In this document: piece after piece, positions 6,365-7,963 of the stretch | Layout: each line of letters opens with the position of its first letter | Position numbering within the stretch: position 1 is the first letter of the stretch | Source of the DNA: Elusimicrobiota bacterium | GTDB lineage: Bacteria > Elusimicrobiota > Elusimicrobia > UBA1565 > JACRDR01 | Assembly: GCA_016212845.1 (NCBI GenBank) | Contig: JACRDR010000178.1 | Coordinates: 1-7,963, forward strand | Direction: 5' to 3' | Length of the DNA: 7,963 nucleotides | Position numbers and translations under genes: made by a program | Notes under the pieces: generated by a model | Seen by the model: the letters and a program-made list of their open reading frames with translations, nothing else | What the model was told of the DNA's origin: nothing | Databases searched by the model: none

Positions 6365-7338
6365 TCGCCGCCGCCGCACTCGCGCTCGCGGGCCTCTCCG
6401 GAGGCGCCGCCGAGGCGGCGTTCTCGCGCGATTACGCCGGCACGTCCTCCGGCCAGTTCCTCAAGCTGCCGATCGACGCGCGCGGCGCGGCGATGGGCGG
6501 CGCGATGGGGGCGGCCTCTTCGGATTTGGCCGCGCTGTTCTGGAACCCGGCGGGACTCTCGAGCGTACTCACCCGCCAGGCGATGGCGTCCGGCGTCCCG
6601 TACGTGCAGGGCTCGCAGTACGGCTTTCTCGGCTACGCCCAGCCTCTCGAGATGCTCCTGTCGAAGCCCCGGCGCGAGCTGACCCCGACGGGCCTGGGAA
6701 CGCTCGCCTTCGGCATCACCTACTTCAACGCCGGACCTCTCAACGAGGTGGACAATACCGGCTCGTCCACGGGCAAGACGTTTACGCCCGCCGACGTGGC
6801 CGTGACCGGCGGCTGGGGAGGAGCGGTGGCGAGGGACTTGGACGTGGGCGTCGCGGTGAAGGTCGTGCGCTCGCAAATCCAGGGGAGCGCCTCGACGGCC
6901 TCGGCCGACGCCGGCATGCGCGTCCGCCTCCGGGTGGGGCCCGTGCCCTACGCCCTCTCGGCGTCCGTCCACAACGCCTTCGGCCAGCTGAAGTTCCACC
7001 AGACCGCCGACCCGCTCCCTCTGACGGGACGCCTCGGCTTCGCCGCCGAGCTGCTCAACAAGCCGATCGTGACCGCGTCCTTCGACGCCGTCCTGCCCCG
7101 GGACAACATGGCGTATCCCTGCATGGGAGTCGAGGTGAACTACCAGGTGGAAAAGCGGGTCTCGGTCGCCGGCCGGGCGGGCTTCAACGGAGGCACCACG
7201 CGCGGCCAACTCGAAGGCTCGAGCGCCTTCACCATCGGCGGGGGCATCTCAATCCTCAAGGCGACCTTCGACTACGCCTGGCAGCCCTTCGGCGTCCTCG
7301 GCAACGCGCACCGCTTCACGCTCTCCCTCCGCTGGTAG
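6346..7338 (+). CDS. PorV/PorQ (UPF0164) family outer-membrane beta-barrel protein
   Basis: From the ATT at 6346 the protein has 330 residues. A signal peptide fills 1-24 (RHR n-region, Ala/Leu-rich core, AEA before A25). The mature N-terminus carries the family hallmark: SGQFLKLPIDARGAAMGGA, followed by a Ser-Ser-Asp-Leu-Ala-Ala-Leu-Phe stretch and W66-NPAGL. This is close to the FLxxGxGARAxAMGxA...WNPAGL pattern of PorV/PorQ proteins. The rest alternates Gly-rich and amphipathic strands and ends FTLSLRW, a terminal aromatic residue typical of outer-membrane beta-barrels. In Bacteroidota, PorV binds the C-terminal signal of T9SS substrates and delivers them to the surface attachment complex; PorQ has a related role. 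Placement directly after a protein with such a C-terminal domain, with a 19-nt overlap, suggests the two work together. Other possible starts are GTG 6253, which adds 31 unlikely Arg-rich residues before the signal peptide, and CTG 6361, which overlaps the upstream TGA but loses the basic n-region. Confidence 0.88.
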   Translation: MRHRTLIAAAALALAGLSGGAAEAAFSRDYAGTSSGQFLKLPIDARGAAMGGAMGAASSDLAALFWNPAGLSSVLTRQAMASGVPYVQGSQYGFLGYAQPLEMLLSKPRRELTPTGLGTLAFGITYFNAGPLNEVDNTGSSTGKTFTPADVAVTGGWGGAVARDLDVGVAVKVVRSQIQGSASTASADAGMRVRLRVGPVPYALSASVHNAFGQLKFHQTADPLPLTGRLGFAAELLNKPIVTASFDAVLPRDNMAYPCMGVEVNYQVEKRVSVAGRAGFNGGTTRGQLEGSSAFTIGGGISILKATFDYAWQPFGVLGNAHRFTLSLRW

Positions 7339-7382
7339 AAAGCCCGGCCTTAGCGCCCAGGAAATTTTGCCCCGGAGACCTA

Positions 7383-7419
7383 GGTTCATTTTCCGGAACT
7401 TCCTCTATAATCCGGGGGT
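7383..7419 (+). promoter_or_regulatory. Promoter with perfect TATAAT -10 box, predicted to give a leaderless mRNA
   Basis: TATAAT at 7406-7411 matches the sigma-70-type -10 consensus exactly and sits in an otherwise GC-rich region. Only 8 nt (TCCGGGGGT) separate it from the ATG at 7420, so a start site about 7 nt after the box would fall at 7418-7419. No good -35 hexamer is visible; the nearest is TTCATT at 7385-7390, with a short 15-nt spacer. The GGGGG run at 7414-7418 is one base from the ATG, too close to act as a normal Shine-Dalgarno sequence. The rest of the gap (7339-7382) shows no clear terminator. Confidence 0.6.
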
Positions 7420-7963
7420 ATGCGGACCCTGGCGCTGCTCGCCTTCGCCTTCACGGCCGTCCCCGCGCGCGCTCAAAACGCGCGCGTGACGGTTCCCGTG
7501 AACGTGCCCGGCGCCTCCGGAGTCACCGGCGCGGTGGGCGCGGTGCCCGGCGCGCCCGCGGGCGCTCCCGCCCTGGTGCCCGCCGCGAACCTGCTCGGCC
7601 CGGCGTCGCTGACCCCGGCGCCCGCCCCCGTGATGCTCGCGCCTCTCACGGGCAAGAAAGCGTTTTCTCCCGTGGACGGCCGCGCCGGCGCGGCCCAAAA
7701 CAAGCCCGTGCGCGCGGAGTCGCTCTCCGACTCCGCGCCGAACCTCGGCCTGGCGCCCTCCGCCCTGTCGCGCCGCGACATGGTGCCGCCCGAGCAAGGG
7801 GAGCTTGCGCCCGCCGCGATGTCTCCGGCCAGCAAGCACGCCGCCGTGCTGCCGGCGGACGCCTCGCGCGGCGCCGCGGCCGCGCCCGCGACCGGCTTCC
7901 GCTCGGTGGCGAGCGCGGTGAACGAGACGGAACGCCGCCTGCGCCTGGCCGCGCCGTGGCTCA
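7420..7963 (+). CDS. Secreted Ala/Pro-rich protein of unknown function, N-terminal part
   Basis: Partial gene that runs off the right edge, with 181 complete codons visible and no stop. The first 18 residues form a signal peptide (basic MRT start, Leu/Ala/Phe core, ARA before Q19), so the product is exported. Residues from about 20 to 155 are low-complexity, rich in Ala, Pro, Gly and Val, with short Val-Pro and Ala-Pro runs such as VPVNVPGASG and PAPAPV. This looks like a flexible linker or disordered region. The last visible residues become more charged and helix-like (SAVNETERRLRLAAPW), perhaps the beginning of a folded domain beyond the window. No family was recognised and no function is proposed. 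The ATG at 7420 is chosen because it begins the signal peptide exactly and lies just after a TATAAT box. It is separated by 81 nt from the PorV-family gene and is probably a separate transcription unit. Confidence 0.82.
   Translation, partial: MRTLALLAFAFTAVPARAQNARVTVPVNVPGASGVTGAVGAVPGAPAGAPALVPAANLLGPASLTPAPAPVMLAPLTGKKAFSPVDGRAGAAQNKPVRAESLSDSAPNLGLAPSALSRRDMVPPEQGELAPAAMSPASKHAAVLPADASRGAAAAPATGFRSVASAVNETERRLRLAAPWL

Noticed and set aside
2342..6379. Very long minus-strand open frame (1345 codons) opposite the LamG gene
   Set aside because: It is in codon register with the plus-strand gene, its product is Arg/Gly/Asp/Val-rich with no recognisable domain, and the plus strand has a signal peptide and clear domains. 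It reflects codon bias.
6298..7209. Minus-strand open frame opposite the PorV-family gene
   Set aside because: Antisense shadow in codon register, with no signal peptide or domain, whereas the plus-strand product fits a known family.
7339..7382. Rho-independent terminator after the PorV-family gene
   Set aside because: No stable GC-rich stem followed by a T-run was found; the short T-runs present do not follow a hairpin.
7391..7398. Palindrome TTCCGGAA upstream of the last gene as an operator
   Set aside because: Perfect but only 8 bp; such short palindromes occur by chance, and no second copy or known operator supports it.

Overview
The window is a GC-rich stretch of a bacterial chromosome with five genes, all on the plus strand. 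It starts inside an acyl-CoA synthetase gene and ends inside a gene for a secreted, Ala/Pro-rich protein. Three things suggest a high-GC member of Elusimicrobiota or a related Gram-negative lineage: an outer-membrane PorV/PorQ-type protein, a secreted multidomain protein with a FlgD/T9SS-like C-terminal domain, and a signal peptide followed by an Ala/Pro/Gly/Val-rich region. The lineage is an inference; the window holds no rRNA or other phylogenetic marker. No tRNA, rRNA, CRISPR array, insertion sequence or convincing rho-independent terminator was seen.

Layout. (1) 2-859: C-terminal part of an AMP-forming acyl-CoA synthetase. (2) About 856-2322: a class II tRNA nucleotidyltransferase/poly(A) polymerase with an HD domain. 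Its frame touches the preceding stop codon (CTGA) and has no ATG, GTG or TTG far enough upstream to give a full N-terminus. (3) 2323-2368: a short, AT-rich intergenic segment with a possible extended -10 element. (4) 2369-6364: a 1331-residue secreted protein with two LamG/concanavalin-like domains, about four fibronectin-III-like domains, a ZU5-like segment and a C-terminal FlgD-like sorting domain. (5) About 6346-7338: a PorV/PorQ (UPF0164) outer-membrane beta-barrel protein. Its best start is an ATT codon placed 7 nt after a GAGGA Shine-Dalgarno sequence, inside the end of gene 4. (6) 7339-7419: intergenic, with a perfect TATAAT box 8 nt before the next ATG. (7) 7420 to the window end: a secreted low-complexity protein, truncated by the window.

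How the genes fit together. Genes 1 and 2 form a housekeeping pair (fatty-acid activation, tRNA 3'-end maturation) that look translationally coupled. Genes 4 and 5 overlap and look like a cargo/shuttle module: in Bacteroidota the type IX secretion system uses PorV to carry proteins with a C-terminal sorting domain to the cell surface, and here a large adhesin-like protein with such a domain is followed by a PorV-family gene. Whether this organism has the rest of a T9SS cannot be seen here. The observations most worth following are this module, the non-canonical starts at both gene overlaps, and the apparent leaderless promoter of the last gene.
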